Assembly: GCA_023398495.1 (NCBI GenBank)
Contig: JAEWSG010000220.1
Coordinates: 1-64,000, forward strand
Direction of reading: 5' to 3'
Source of the DNA: Bacillota bacterium
GTDB taxonomy: Bacteria > Bacillota > Clostridia > Acetivibrionales > Acetivibrionaceae
DNA: 64,000 bases
In this document: piece after piece, positions 8,428 to 16,484 of the stretch
Layout: each line of letters starts with the position of its first letter
Position numbering within the stretch: the first letter of the stretch is position 1
Position numbers and translations under genes: made by a program
Notes under the pieces: generated by a model
Told to the model about the DNA's origin: nothing
The model's database searches: none
What the model saw: only the letters and a program-made list of their open reading frames with translations

Positions 8428-8508
8428 ACTAGTGCTGATTAACAAAATAAAATTCTAGAATTTGGTTTTTTTAATCAGAAAAAACCTAGGATGTTCAAAA
8501 GCACTAGA
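8428..8508. repeat. 81-bp palindromic element with CTAGTGCT ends, copy 2
   Basis: Begins ACTAGTGCTGATTAACA and ends TGTTCAAAAGCACTAG, giving inverted termini. The TCTAGA-centred palindrome at 8450-8463 parallels the 24-bp palindrome of copy 1 (822-904). It occupies the 5' leader of the radical SAM transcript. The two copies share termini and architecture but little internal sequence. Confidence 0.6.
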
Positions 8509-8549
8509 TATTTACTTTATTGTGATTAATTATTTTTGGGAGAACTGCG

Positions 8550-10301
8550 ATGAAAACAGTTATTGTTGCTTTGAATTCAAAGTACATCCATTCGGCATTG
8601 GCACCATGGTATCTAAAGGTAAACTGTCCCCCTGAATGTGGAGAAATTAAGGTGATGGAATTTTCGATAAATGACATGATAGACAATGTGCTAGCCCGCA
8701 TATATGAAGAAAATTGTGATGTTGCTGCGTTTTCATGTTATATCTGGAATATCGGGGAAGTAATGAAATTGGCTGATAATCTGAAAAAAGTCAATCCGCA
8801 GGTGAAAATTATCCTTGGTGGACCTGAAGTTTCATTTAATACTTATGAGCTAATAGAAAAGAACAACTTTATAGACTATATACTCTCGGGTGAGGGTGAA
8901 TTTGCATTTGGTCGGCTAATACATTCATTTGTAAGTAAATCTGTAGACATAGGAAGTATCAAAAGCCTTACATACAGGGAGGGTGAGCGTATTATTCAGG
9001 GTGGAGTGTACGAGATAATAGAAGACCTCAATCTGATAAATTCGCCTTACAGTGATGAAATGCTGGCTACAGCAGGCAATAAAATAGTATATTACGAGTC
9101 ATCGAGAGGTTGCCCTTTTGATTGTTCCTATTGTTTGTCATCTACTTTTAAAGGCGTCAGATATTTGTCAATGGATAGGGTAAAGTCCGATATACTGTCG
9201 TTTATCAAGGCAGGTGTCAAATTGGTTAAATTTGTTGATAGAACCTTCAACTGTAATTTGGGTAGGGCAAAGCAAATATTATCGTTTATAAATGAAAATG
9301 CCGGAAAGACACATTTTCATTTTGAAGCCGCCGCGGATCTTTTTGATGAAGAAACACTTGATATTCTTTCAAAGTCACCGTCAGGGCTCATTCAGTTTGA
9401 AATAGGAATTCAGACTACAAATAGTAAAGCACTTGCAGCTGTTAACAGGAAAACAAGATTGGAAAAAGTATTTTCCAACATCCTGAAATTAAATAGCCTT
9501 GGGAATGTGCATTTACACCTTGATTTGATAGTCGGATTACCCTATGAGGACTACCAATCCTTTAAGAAATCTTTCAACGATGTATGTGAATTAGAGCCAC
9601 AGCAGCTTCAGGTAGGTTTTCTCAAGCTGTTGAAGGGCTCACGCATCAGAGCTGATAAGGACAAGTACGGGTACAAATTCAGGAACTATCCGCCATATGA
9701 GATTCTTAGCAGCGGTTACTTAAGCTTTGGTGAGATAATCAAACTTAAAAATATTGAGGATATGGTAGAGCGGTTTATGAATTCAGGCAGATTTAACAAA
9801 ACTCTTAATTTCCTGATTAAAAGCTTTTTTTATTCACCTTTTGATTTTTATGAGAAATTGTCGGTATATTTCAAGAATTCAGGATACTTTGACCGTACTT
9901 TATCAAGCCGGGATTTGTATACTGCTGTTCAAGGGTTTGTAAAAAATGGGGAATTTGATATAGATTTAAAAATAGTTAACGAGCTTCTCAAGTTCGACTT
10001 TTTGCATTCGAACAATACAAACAACCTTCCGGAAGGGATAAACAGAAATATGGAAGTTAGCTTTAAGGAAAACTGCTTCGAATTCCTAAAAAGCAGTGAG
10101 AATGTCCAAAAATACATTCCGAATTTCGAAGGACTGTCGGCAAAACAGATTTACAACAGGGTCCATTTCGAAATGTTTTCGTTTGATGTGACAAAAGACC
10201 GTATCGGGGGAAATGAAAACACAGTAGTATTATTTGACTATACTACCGGTAACCCTGTTACAGGACACTATTATTTTTCAAAAGTACCTGTTGTTGTATA
10301 A
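8550..10301 (+). CDS. B12-binding domain radical SAM protein (DUF4080)
   Basis: Predicted iron-sulfur radical SAM enzyme of unknown substrate. Residues 1-125 form a cobalamin-binding-like Rossmann domain (KIILGGPEVSF, ILSGEGE). The radical SAM core follows with the 4Fe-4S motif Cys188-x3-Cys192-x2-Cys195 (CPFDCSYC), the FVDRTFN segment, and QFEIGIQTTN with DLIVGLPYED later. The C-terminal 200 residues correspond to the DUF4080 extension found on this subfamily. The 583 aa length is typical. A GGGAGAA ribosome site precedes the ATG. It ends 7 nt from the convergent anti-sigma gene. Substrate cannot be inferred. Confidence 0.88.
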   Translation: MKTVIVALNSKYIHSALAPWYLKVNCPPECGEIKVMEFSINDMIDNVLARIYEENCDVAAFSCYIWNIGEVMKLADNLKKVNPQVKIILGGPEVSFNTYELIEKNNFIDYILSGEGEFAFGRLIHSFVSKSVDIGSIKSLTYREGERIIQGGVYEIIEDLNLINSPYSDEMLATAGNKIVYYESSRGCPFDCSYCLSSTFKGVRYLSMDRVKSDILSFIKAGVKLVKFVDRTFNCNLGRAKQILSFINENAGKTHFHFEAAADLFDEETLDILSKSPSGLIQFEIGIQTTNSKALAAVNRKTRLEKVFSNILKLNSLGNVHLHLDLIVGLPYEDYQSFKKSFNDVCELEPQQLQVGFLKLLKGSRIRADKDKYGYKFRNYPPYEILSSGYLSFGEIIKLKNIEDMVERFMNSGRFNKTLNFLIKSFFYSPFDFYEKLSVYFKNSGYFDRTLSSRDLYTAVQGFVKNGEFDIDLKIVNELLKFDFLHSNNTNNLPEGINRNMEVSFKENCFEFLKSSENVQKYIPNFEGLSAKQIYNRVHFEMFSFDVTKDRIGGNENTVVLFDYTTGNPVTGHYYFSKVPVVV

Positions 10302-10308
10302 AATGCAC

Positions 10309-10731
10309 CTAAACAGATATTGAGATAGTGATTTTAGTGCCCTTAGGGTTGTTTGAGGTAATTTCCATACTATCAGACAGCCTTTTAATTATCATAAGCC
10401 CCCAACCTCTGCCATTAATGGAATTTAAGTCAGTGTCAAGGTTTTCCGAGCTGAGTCGGGAGGTGTCAAAACCTGAGCCCTCATCAGCCATTTCGAGGAT
10501 TATTTTATCAAGGTGTCTTTTAATATAAAACGAAACATTCCCTGCGTCTTTTCTATAACCATGCTCAAGGGAATTGATCAACAGTTCATGGGTAGCGCTT
10601 TTTAATTTGAAAATGGTTTTTTCATCCGAAGTCATTTTGCATATTACGTCTTCACATAAAATTAAAAAATTCTCAATACTATCTTTGTCAAAGGGTATGA
10701 ATGCATCAAGTTTATAACTTAGTATTTGCAT
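10309..10731 (-). CDS. RsbW-like anti-sigma factor / serine kinase (HATPase_c)
   Basis: Small cytoplasmic GHKL ATPase of the RsbW/SpoIIAB type, which binds a sigma factor or phosphorylates an anti-anti-sigma STAS protein. The ATP-binding boxes are visible: the N box HELLINSLEHGY, G1 DEGSGFD and G2 GRGWGLMIIKRLSD. The product is 140 aa, usual for the family. The ATG at 10731 is preferred over an in-frame ATG at 10752 because GGAGGATC lies between them. No sigma factor or STAS gene is adjacent, so the partner is unknown. It could instead be the kinase part of a PP2C-linked switch. Confidence 0.85.
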   Translation of the reverse strand: MQILSYKLDAFIPFDKDSIENFLILCEDVICKMTSDEKTIFKLKSATHELLINSLEHGYRKDAGNVSFYIKRHLDKIILEMADEGSGFDTSRLSSENLDTDLNSINGRGWGLMIIKRLSDSMEITSNNPKGTKITISISV

Positions 10732-10947
10732 GAACCGATCCTCCGAATGCATAATAAACTTGTAATTATAATAACAATATAAATTATATCAAAAAACAAT
10801 AATAAATAAAAGCAAGAAAATAATTAGAAATATTGTAGAAAAAATGTAAATTTTTTAATTTGTAAAGATAATCCGATTTTGAAAATTGTATTTCTAAAAA
10901 AAATCTGGTATATTATTTCATAGATATTAATTGAAGGGTGTGGGAAT

Positions 10948-11586
10948 GTGATAAGCAACAAGGACAGGGAACTGTTCAAGGTTATGAATGAGTCTCTTAA
11001 AAGATATTTGAAGGCAGCAGGTATGATTTCCCAAGAAGCTTTTGAACTTTTGTCCAAGCATAATGGCTTGCTGTGGGCTGAAATAAGTGGCCAGATTGAT
11101 GTTTTTGAAGAATTGACCAAAGCTAATGAAGTAGAAGGGGTTATTCCTGAGAAAAGGGAGAAATTTACCGAAAAAGAATCGGTTGTTGAAAAAGAGGCAT
11201 CTACTGAAAAAGAGACGTCTATCGAAAAAGAGGCATCTACCGAAAAACAAGCATCTATCGAAAAAGAACCTGTTACTAAAAAAGAGGCATCTAATGCTCC
11301 CTTTATACTCTATGATAAAGTTGTGAGCTTTTTAAAAACTCAGCAGTGTGATGAACTGCAATGGGTCAGAACATACTCTTTCAAACATCCGTATTCGGAT
11401 TTTTCGGACTTTCAGATAAAGTATTTTGAGCATAAAGATCCACTGCATGAGACAAAAAACTATATTATGTTTGGCAATACAAAAAAGTTTTACTCAATCC
11501 GCAAGGCAGGAGATGAGATTTTAGGTGATACATCGGAATGCTTTAACATTATACTGAATCTTTCCCATGTATTAAAGGTTGATTAA
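10948..11586 (+). CDS. unknown protein with Glu-Lys-Glu-Ala-Ser repeat linker
   Basis: I do not recognise this 212 aa protein. The N-terminal 60 residues are helical (LKRYLKAAGMISQEAFELLSKHNG). Residues about 70-115 are a charged low-complexity linker of six-residue units such as EKEAST, encoded by near-perfect 18-bp repeats. The C-terminal 100 residues (ILYDKVVSFLKTQQCDEL to LNLSHVLKVD) look like a compact globular domain with several aromatic residues. There is no signal peptide or membrane helix. The GTG start follows GAAGGGTGTGG. It lies just upstream of the tad operon, but that operon has its own promoter, so the two may be separate. Confidence 0.75.
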   Translation: MISNKDRELFKVMNESLKRYLKAAGMISQEAFELLSKHNGLLWAEISGQIDVFEELTKANEVEGVIPEKREKFTEKESVVEKEASTEKETSIEKEASTEKQASIEKEPVTKKEASNAPFILYDKVVSFLKTQQCDELQWVRTYSFKHPYSDFSDFQIKYFEHKDPLHETKNYIMFGNTKKFYSIRKAGDEILGDTSECFNIILNLSHVLKVD

Positions 11587-11686
11587 CCTAATAAATGTTA
11601 GTGGAAATTCAACTTGTCCTTGTAAAATCATTTTCACGATTTATATGGGGTTTGGTTTTAGTTGCATTACAATTGCTTAATAGAAT

Positions 11687-11715
11687 TTGACAAAATTTGA
11701 TACAAAAAGTATAAT
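11687..11715 (+). promoter_or_regulatory. consensus sigma-A promoter of the tad operon
   Basis: TTGACA (11687-11692) and TATAAT (11710-11715) with a 17-bp spacer, both boxes perfect. It gives a leader of roughly 140 nt before the TadZ gene, containing a terminator-like hairpin. Confidence 0.85.
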
Positions 11716-11794
11716 ATATTATATAAGCACATAAAAGTCATTATTTTTGTTTTATTTTCTGAAAGTATTCTTTATTTAGGTTTATTATTTAGGT

Positions 11795-11833
11795 AAACGT
11801 CAATAATTATATAGTTAATATATGACGTTTTTT
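11795..11833 (+). terminator. terminator-like hairpin in the tad operon leader
   Basis: AAACGTCA (11795-11802) pairs with TGACGTTT (11823-11830) and runs into a T-tract ending at 11833. It lies between the strong promoter and the first tad gene, so it could act as an attenuator. No known riboswitch consensus was recognised in the leader. Confidence 0.5.
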
Positions 11834-11864
11834 ACATTCTTATATTTGCGGGGGAAATATTATT

Positions 11865-12974
11865 ATGACAAGGTTGAAACTGGTTATTGCAGACACCGAC
11901 GAAGCTTATGTTGAAAATATAGCAGGATATTTTATGCTCAATTACTCTCAAAGATTTCAGGTTTGTTCTTTTACAGATAAGACTTATCTTATTGAATATC
12001 TTTCTAATGAGAGTAACAAAACTGATGTTTTATTAATAGGCTCTGAATTGTACTCTGACGAAATACCACAAGGGAATGTTACTACAGTTATTTTGCTTGA
12101 GTCAGAACGTTCAAACAATGAAAGCAAGGAGCATTATTCTATCGATAAATACCAGCAGGGTGATAAAATTGCCAATGACATATATAATATTTACGCCCAA
12201 AGAGATGATGCTGAGGTTATAAGTGTGAAAGGGGAAAAGAGCACAAAAATAGTTGCAGTATATTCGCCTATTGGCGGATCCGGAAAGACAACCATTGCGA
12301 CAAGTTGTGCGATTCATTGTGCTCAGAACGGGTTGGGTATATTTTATTTAAATCTTGAAGATTTCCAGTCTACCGGATTGTTCTGTGATTGTAAAAGAGG
12401 AAAGAACCTTTCAAATGTTTTGTATTATATAAAAGAAAATAGTAAAAACCTTCAGCTAAAGATTGAAGCAGCAAAATGTATAGATTCCGAATACAAACTG
12501 CATTATTTCTGCCCTCCAGAGAGTTTGCTTGACTTGCAGGAATGCAAGCCTGAAGAATTGAAAGCTCTGATTGGAGAATTTAAAAGCATGAGCCAGTATG
12601 ATATTGTGTTTGTCGATATGTCGAGCAGTTTTGATGACAAAAATATTGCTGTCTTAGATGCAAGTGATGAGATACTGTTGGTACTCCCTCAAGATGCAGT
12701 ATCAGATATAAAGATTGATTTGTTTTCAAATGAGATGGACATTTTAAAAGAGAGAAAAGGCATAGATTTTTCGGATAGGATTAATCTGGTTCTAAACAAG
12801 TATAATAGCTACATGGCACTCGAAGTTGAGACGGTATGTGTATGTGGCAACTCGATTGAATATTATATTCCGGCAGTTCCGGGAATGATGGCGATAAAAG
12901 GCAATAACAGGCTTATGGATCTTCAGGGTCATTTTACTGAAAGTATAGATGAGCTTATTGAAAGATATAAATAG
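11865..12974 (+). CDS. tadZ: TadZ/CpaE-like pilus assembly ATPase
   Basis: MinD/ParA-like ATPase that localises the Tad pilus machine at the cell pole or envelope. Residues 1-115 resemble a receiver-like domain (KLVIADTDEAYVENIAGYF), as in CpaE/TadZ. From residue 128 a P-loop domain follows: PIGGSGKTT at 135-143, YDIVFVDMSS as Walker B-like strand, and LVLPQDAVSDIK. The first lysine of the deviant Walker motif is replaced by Ile. It is the first gene of the tad operon, 42 nt before tadA. The start is supported by GCGGGGGAAA. Confidence 0.87.
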   Translation: MTRLKLVIADTDEAYVENIAGYFMLNYSQRFQVCSFTDKTYLIEYLSNESNKTDVLLIGSELYSDEIPQGNVTTVILLESERSNNESKEHYSIDKYQQGDKIANDIYNIYAQRDDAEVISVKGEKSTKIVAVYSPIGGSGKTTIATSCAIHCAQNGLGIFYLNLEDFQSTGLFCDCKRGKNLSNVLYYIKENSKNLQLKIEAAKCIDSEYKLHYFCPPESLLDLQECKPEELKALIGEFKSMSQYDIVFVDMSSSFDDKNIAVLDASDEILLVLPQDAVSDIKIDLFSNEMDILKERKGIDFSDRINLVLNKYNSYMALEVETVCVCGNSIEYYIPAVPGMMAIKGNNRLMDLQGHFTESIDELIERYK

Positions 12975-13016
12975 CATGAAGTTTTGCTTACAGCTTTGGC
13001 TCCGGGAGGTATATTA

Positions 13017-14255
13017 ATGGGCATAGTTGATAAGACAAGCCTTATCAGTGAGGTTAAGAAAACTGTCAGTGAAAGTGTGGATCTTGGAAAAGACATATCT
13101 GATGATGAAATCAAGGAATTAATTACTGCTATCGTTTTTGAAAAGTCCAAACAAATTTATCTGACAGTTTCTGAGAAGCTGGAAATCAGTGAAGCGGTTT
13201 TCAATTCTATGAGACGCTTAGATGTACTCCAACCTATTATTGATGATGAGTCTGTAACGGAAATTATGGTCAACGGGGCAGAGGATATATTTATTGAGAA
13301 GGATGGCAGGACACAAAAGCTTGACGTTAGGTTTGAAAGCAGCGAAAAGCTTGAAGACGTTATCCAGTCAATAGTTTCTAAAGTAAACAGAAGCGTAAAT
13401 GAATCCACGCCTATAGTAGACGCAAGATTACAGAACGGCTCTCGTGTAAATGTGGTGCTTGCACCTGTTGCACTCAACGGTCCTATTATGACAATCAGGA
13501 AATTCTCAAATAATCCTATGACAATTGAAAGACTTATAAACTTTGGCTCGCTAACTGATGAAACGTCAGAAGTATTAGAGAGAATGGTGAGGGCAAAGTA
13601 CAATATATTTATCTGTGGCGGCACCGGTTCAGGAAAAACAACCTTCTTAAACGCCTTATCCAATTTTATTCCCAAAGATGAAAGAATTATAACAATAGAG
13701 GATTCTGCAGAACTTCAGATTACAGGTATTAAAAATATAGTCAGGATGGAGACGCGAAACGCCAACACCGAAGGCAAAGGAGAGATTACAATCAGGGAGC
13801 TTATCAAGACTTCATTGCGTATGCGTCCCGAAAGAATAATTGTTGGTGAAGTAAGAGGTGCGGAAGCTCTTGATATGCTTCAGGCCATGAATACAGGACA
13901 TGACGGCTCGCTCTCAACCGGGCATGCAAACTCAAGCAGAGATATGCTTTCAAGACTTGAAACTATGGTACTCAGTGGAGCATTAATGCCGCTTGAAGCT
14001 ATAAGGCAGCAAATTGCATCGGCAATTGATATAATAATACATTTAGGAAGAATCAGAGATAAAACAAGAAAAGTGTTGGAAATATCGGAAATTGTCGGGT
14101 ACAGAGAGGGTAATATACAGCTTAACACTTTATATGAATTCGTTGAAGAGGGCGAAACGAATGACAAAAGAGTAATCGGTGCCTTAAAAAGAACCGATAA
14201 CGAAATGGTTAACAAACTGAAATTCAAAATGGCAGGAATACAGGATAAAGTGTAA
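13017..14255 (+). CDS. tadA: TadA/CpaF secretion ATPase
   Basis: Hexameric type II/IV secretion ATPase powering Flp pilus assembly. An N-terminal helical domain (SEAVFNSMRRLDVLQPIIDDE) leads into EIMVNGAEDIFIEK. Walker A is GGTGSGKTT (about residues 200-208). The Asp-box RIITIEDSAELQI, Walker B RIIVGEVRGAEALDML and the His-box TGHDGSLSTGHANS follow. The 412 aa length is typical for CpaF without long N-terminal extensions. The ATG at 13017 is chosen because GGGAGGT sits 6 nt upstream; an upstream TTG at 12984 lacks a site. The first gene of the TadB-TadC pair follows 16 nt later. Confidence 0.95.
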   Translation: MGIVDKTSLISEVKKTVSESVDLGKDISDDEIKELITAIVFEKSKQIYLTVSEKLEISEAVFNSMRRLDVLQPIIDDESVTEIMVNGAEDIFIEKDGRTQKLDVRFESSEKLEDVIQSIVSKVNRSVNESTPIVDARLQNGSRVNVVLAPVALNGPIMTIRKFSNNPMTIERLINFGSLTDETSEVLERMVRAKYNIFICGGTGSGKTTFLNALSNFIPKDERIITIEDSAELQITGIKNIVRMETRNANTEGKGEITIRELIKTSLRMRPERIIVGEVRGAEALDMLQAMNTGHDGSLSTGHANSSRDMLSRLETMVLSGALMPLEAIRQQIASAIDIIIHLGRIRDKTRKVLEISEIVGYREGNIQLNTLYEFVEEGETNDKRVIGALKRTDNEMVNKLKFKMAGIQDKV

Positions 14256-14271
14256 AGTGAGGAGTTGCCGG

Positions 14272-15066
14272 ATGATAAATACTCAGGAAAAACTACAGGC
14301 TGCTCAGGAAAAAATAAATAATCTGCCCGACTACGAGGTGTATGCTATGAGCTTGAAAGAGCGTGTCATGTACACATTAGCGGCGGCGTGTGTGATATAC
14401 CTCGCGGCATTTATATTTTATCAGAGCGTTATTATTTCGCTGGTAGTCTCCTTTGCTGCTTTGTTGTACCCGAAGATTAGAAATAAGGAGATAATAGAAA
14501 AAAGGAAGAATGAACTTAACCTGCAATTTAAAGACATGCTCTATTCCCTGTCATCTTCGCTTTCGGCCGGCAAATCTGTAGAATCCTCCTTCAAGGAAGT
14601 CTTAAAAGATCTTACCATAATCTATCCCGACAGTAATGCGTTTATAATAAAAGAAGTTGAATATATTGTGCGAAAGATTGAGATGAACGAAACAATAGAA
14701 AAGGCATTGGAAGATTTCGCAGCAAGGTCTCACCTAGAGGATATAGAAAACTTTGTTGATGTATTCCAGACCAGCAAAAGGTCAGGAGGAAACATTGTTG
14801 ATATCATAAAGAATTCATCAAATATTATCAGCGATAAGATTGAAGTAAAGGAAGAAATAGATACCCTCCTGGCATCAAGGAAATTTGAGCAGAAAGTATT
14901 GACCTGTATGCCTGTTTTGCTTATTTTATTTCTCTCCCTAAGTACCGGGGATTATATGTATCCGGTTTTTCACGATTTAAGAGGCAGGTTCGTCATGACT
15001 ATAGCATTGGCATTAATTATTATTGCATATTTTATCTCCAAAAGAGTAATGAATATAAAGGTGTAA
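14272..15066 (+). CDS. tadB: TadB-like type II secretion F family membrane protein
   Basis: Inner-membrane platform protein of the Tad pilus. There are paired hydrophobic segments near residues 38-75 (MYTLAAACVIYLAAFIF and VIISLVVSFAALLYP) and two more near the C-terminus. The cytoplasmic GspF-like domain lies between (FKDMLYSLSSSLSAGKSVESSF to VDVFQTSKRSGGNIVDI), with the characteristic LSSSLSAGKS pattern. The ATG at 14272 follows GAGGAGTTG; in-frame codons upstream to 14257 run through this site. It is followed after 12 nt by the TadC-like gene. Confidence 0.9.
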   Translation: MINTQEKLQAAQEKINNLPDYEVYAMSLKERVMYTLAAACVIYLAAFIFYQSVIISLVVSFAALLYPKIRNKEIIEKRKNELNLQFKDMLYSLSSSLSAGKSVESSFKEVLKDLTIIYPDSNAFIIKEVEYIVRKIEMNETIEKALEDFAARSHLEDIENFVDVFQTSKRSGGNIVDIIKNSSNIISDKIEVKEEIDTLLASRKFEQKVLTCMPVLLILFLSLSTGDYMYPVFHDLRGRFVMTIALALIIIAYFISKRVMNIKV

Positions 15067-15078
15067 GGAGCAAAAATC

Positions 15079-15957
15079 ATGCAGATCAATCCCATTATGC
15101 TTGCTGTTTTTCTTACAGTGACAGGTTTTATTCTCATGCTTCTCCTGCTTTCATCAAAAAGATATAGGGAATATATTGAACCCCTTGACAGTGATGAATA
15201 TAAGCTAAAAGTGCTGATTCCGGCAGGTTTGTTTATTATTGATGCAGTTAAATACGGCTACAGTACAAAATATGATCGCAAACTGATGGCAAAGATCATT
15301 GAAATATACGGAGTAAAATACTCTCACTATTATCTTAATATTCATTGGGCAAACAAGCTGGCCTATGTAATGCTTACAGTCTTTTTTCTGAGTTTGTTCG
15401 GACTTAGCAGCAAACCGGATGTCGGATATGGAGTTTTTTCACTGGTTGTGCTGATTGCTGTTACTATTCTCAGCGATAATGAATTGAATGAAAGAATAAA
15501 AAAACGGCGTACTTCCATGCAGCTTGATTTTCCGGATTTTTTAAACAAACTCACACTTTTAATAAATGCAGGAATGACTGTGTCAAGAGCATGGGAAAAA
15601 ATAGTTACCGGAAACAAAAAGGACAGCATTTTATATGAAGAGCTCAATATTGCAGTTGCCGATATACGTGCCGGTAAGTCAGAGATGGCTGCCTATGAGG
15701 ATTTTGCAAAGAGGTGCAGGATACCGGAAATAACCAAATTTGTATCGGTGATTTTACAAAACATCAGGAAGGGAAACAAGGAAATGGTATCAATTCTGAG
15801 ACTTCAGGCTTCTGAGTGCTGGGAGATGCGTAAACGCACAGCAATGAGGCTGGGTGAAGAGGCTTCAACTAAAATGTTGTTTCCGATGATGATAATGTTT
15901 CTGGCAATATTGATTATTGTTATAGCACCTGCGATTTTCGCAATGCAGGGGATATAG
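15079..15957 (+). CDS. tadC: TadC-like type II secretion F family membrane protein
   Basis: Second platform protein of the Tad pilus, expected to pair with TadB. It has an N-terminal helix (MLAVFLTVTGFILMLLLL), a pair of central helices (LAYVMLTVFFLSLFGL and FSLVVLIAVTIL) and a GspF domain (DFPDFLNKLTLLINAGMTVSRAWEKI to SVILQNIRKGNKEM). It ends with a membrane segment LFPMMIMFLAILIIVIAPAIF. The 292 aa length is normal. A GGAGC ribosome site precedes the ATG. The pilin gene lies 91 nt downstream. Confidence 0.9.
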   Translation: MQINPIMLAVFLTVTGFILMLLLLSSKRYREYIEPLDSDEYKLKVLIPAGLFIIDAVKYGYSTKYDRKLMAKIIEIYGVKYSHYYLNIHWANKLAYVMLTVFFLSLFGLSSKPDVGYGVFSLVVLIAVTILSDNELNERIKKRRTSMQLDFPDFLNKLTLLINAGMTVSRAWEKIVTGNKKDSILYEELNIAVADIRAGKSEMAAYEDFAKRCRIPEITKFVSVILQNIRKGNKEMVSILRLQASECWEMRKRTAMRLGEEASTKMLFPMMIMFLAILIIVIAPAIFAMQGI

Positions 15958-16048
15958 AAAACCATTTCATGGGACGGATCCCATTAAGAAACATTAGGGG
16001 TTGTTATATATAAAGAAGAATTGAATAGGTGAGAGGAGGTGGTATGGT

Positions 16049-16255
16049 ATGCTGGGATTAATTAAAAGCTTTATTAAAGAAGAGGACGGAATGAGCACTG
16101 TAGAGATAGTAATAATTATTGCGGTTCTTGTTGGCATTGCTATATTGTTCAGAAATTACATAACTGATTTTGTTAAGTATGTGCTTGGGTTGATCTTTAA
16201 CAAGAGTGAGATAGAAAATCCTCATATTCAGAATTCTCCAACTCCAATGCCATAG
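16049..16255 (+). CDS. Flp-type (type IVb) pilin precursor
   Basis: Major subunit candidate of the Tad pilus, 68 aa. The short basic/acidic leader MLGLIKSFIKEEDG ends in Gly before MSTVE, so cleavage would leave Glu at mature position 5 as in type IV prepilins. A single hydrophobic helix follows (IVIIIAVLVGIAILFRNYI), and the tail is short and Pro/Thr-containing. A strong GAGAGGAGGTGG ribosome site precedes it, suggesting high translation. It closes the tad operon and is followed by a terminator. No TadV-type prepilin peptidase is present in the window. Confidence 0.9.
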   Translation: MLGLIKSFIKEEDGMSTVEIVIIIAVLVGIAILFRNYITDFVKYVLGLIFNKSEIENPHIQNSPTPMP

Positions 16256-16330
16256 TGCTTACTTATGCAAATGGATTAATAAAATCCTTTGGAAGATAGC
16301 GCGAATTTTTTTGGAGTATAAGCTAAAAAA

Positions 16331-16364
16331 GTTTCATGAAAACTTCATGAAGCTGTTTTTTTTT
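16331..16364 (+). terminator. terminator after the Flp pilin gene
   Basis: GTTTCATGA pairs with TCATGAAGC (one G-U) across a short loop and is followed by a run of nine T residues. It ends the tad operon. Confidence 0.8.
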
Positions 16365-16484
16365 GGATGTGATGAAGATAAATAAAAAAGCTCAAATTGA
16401 TAAATATAAAGATAGCGAAGTGTGAAGTTGAGATTTATTCCATGGTATATAAGAGAAAAAAATAATTAATTCGGGAGCGCTACT

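Noticed and set aside
11716..11864. c-di-GMP riboswitch in the tad leader
   Set aside because: Tad and motility genes are often under such riboswitches, but neither class I nor class II consensus is present.
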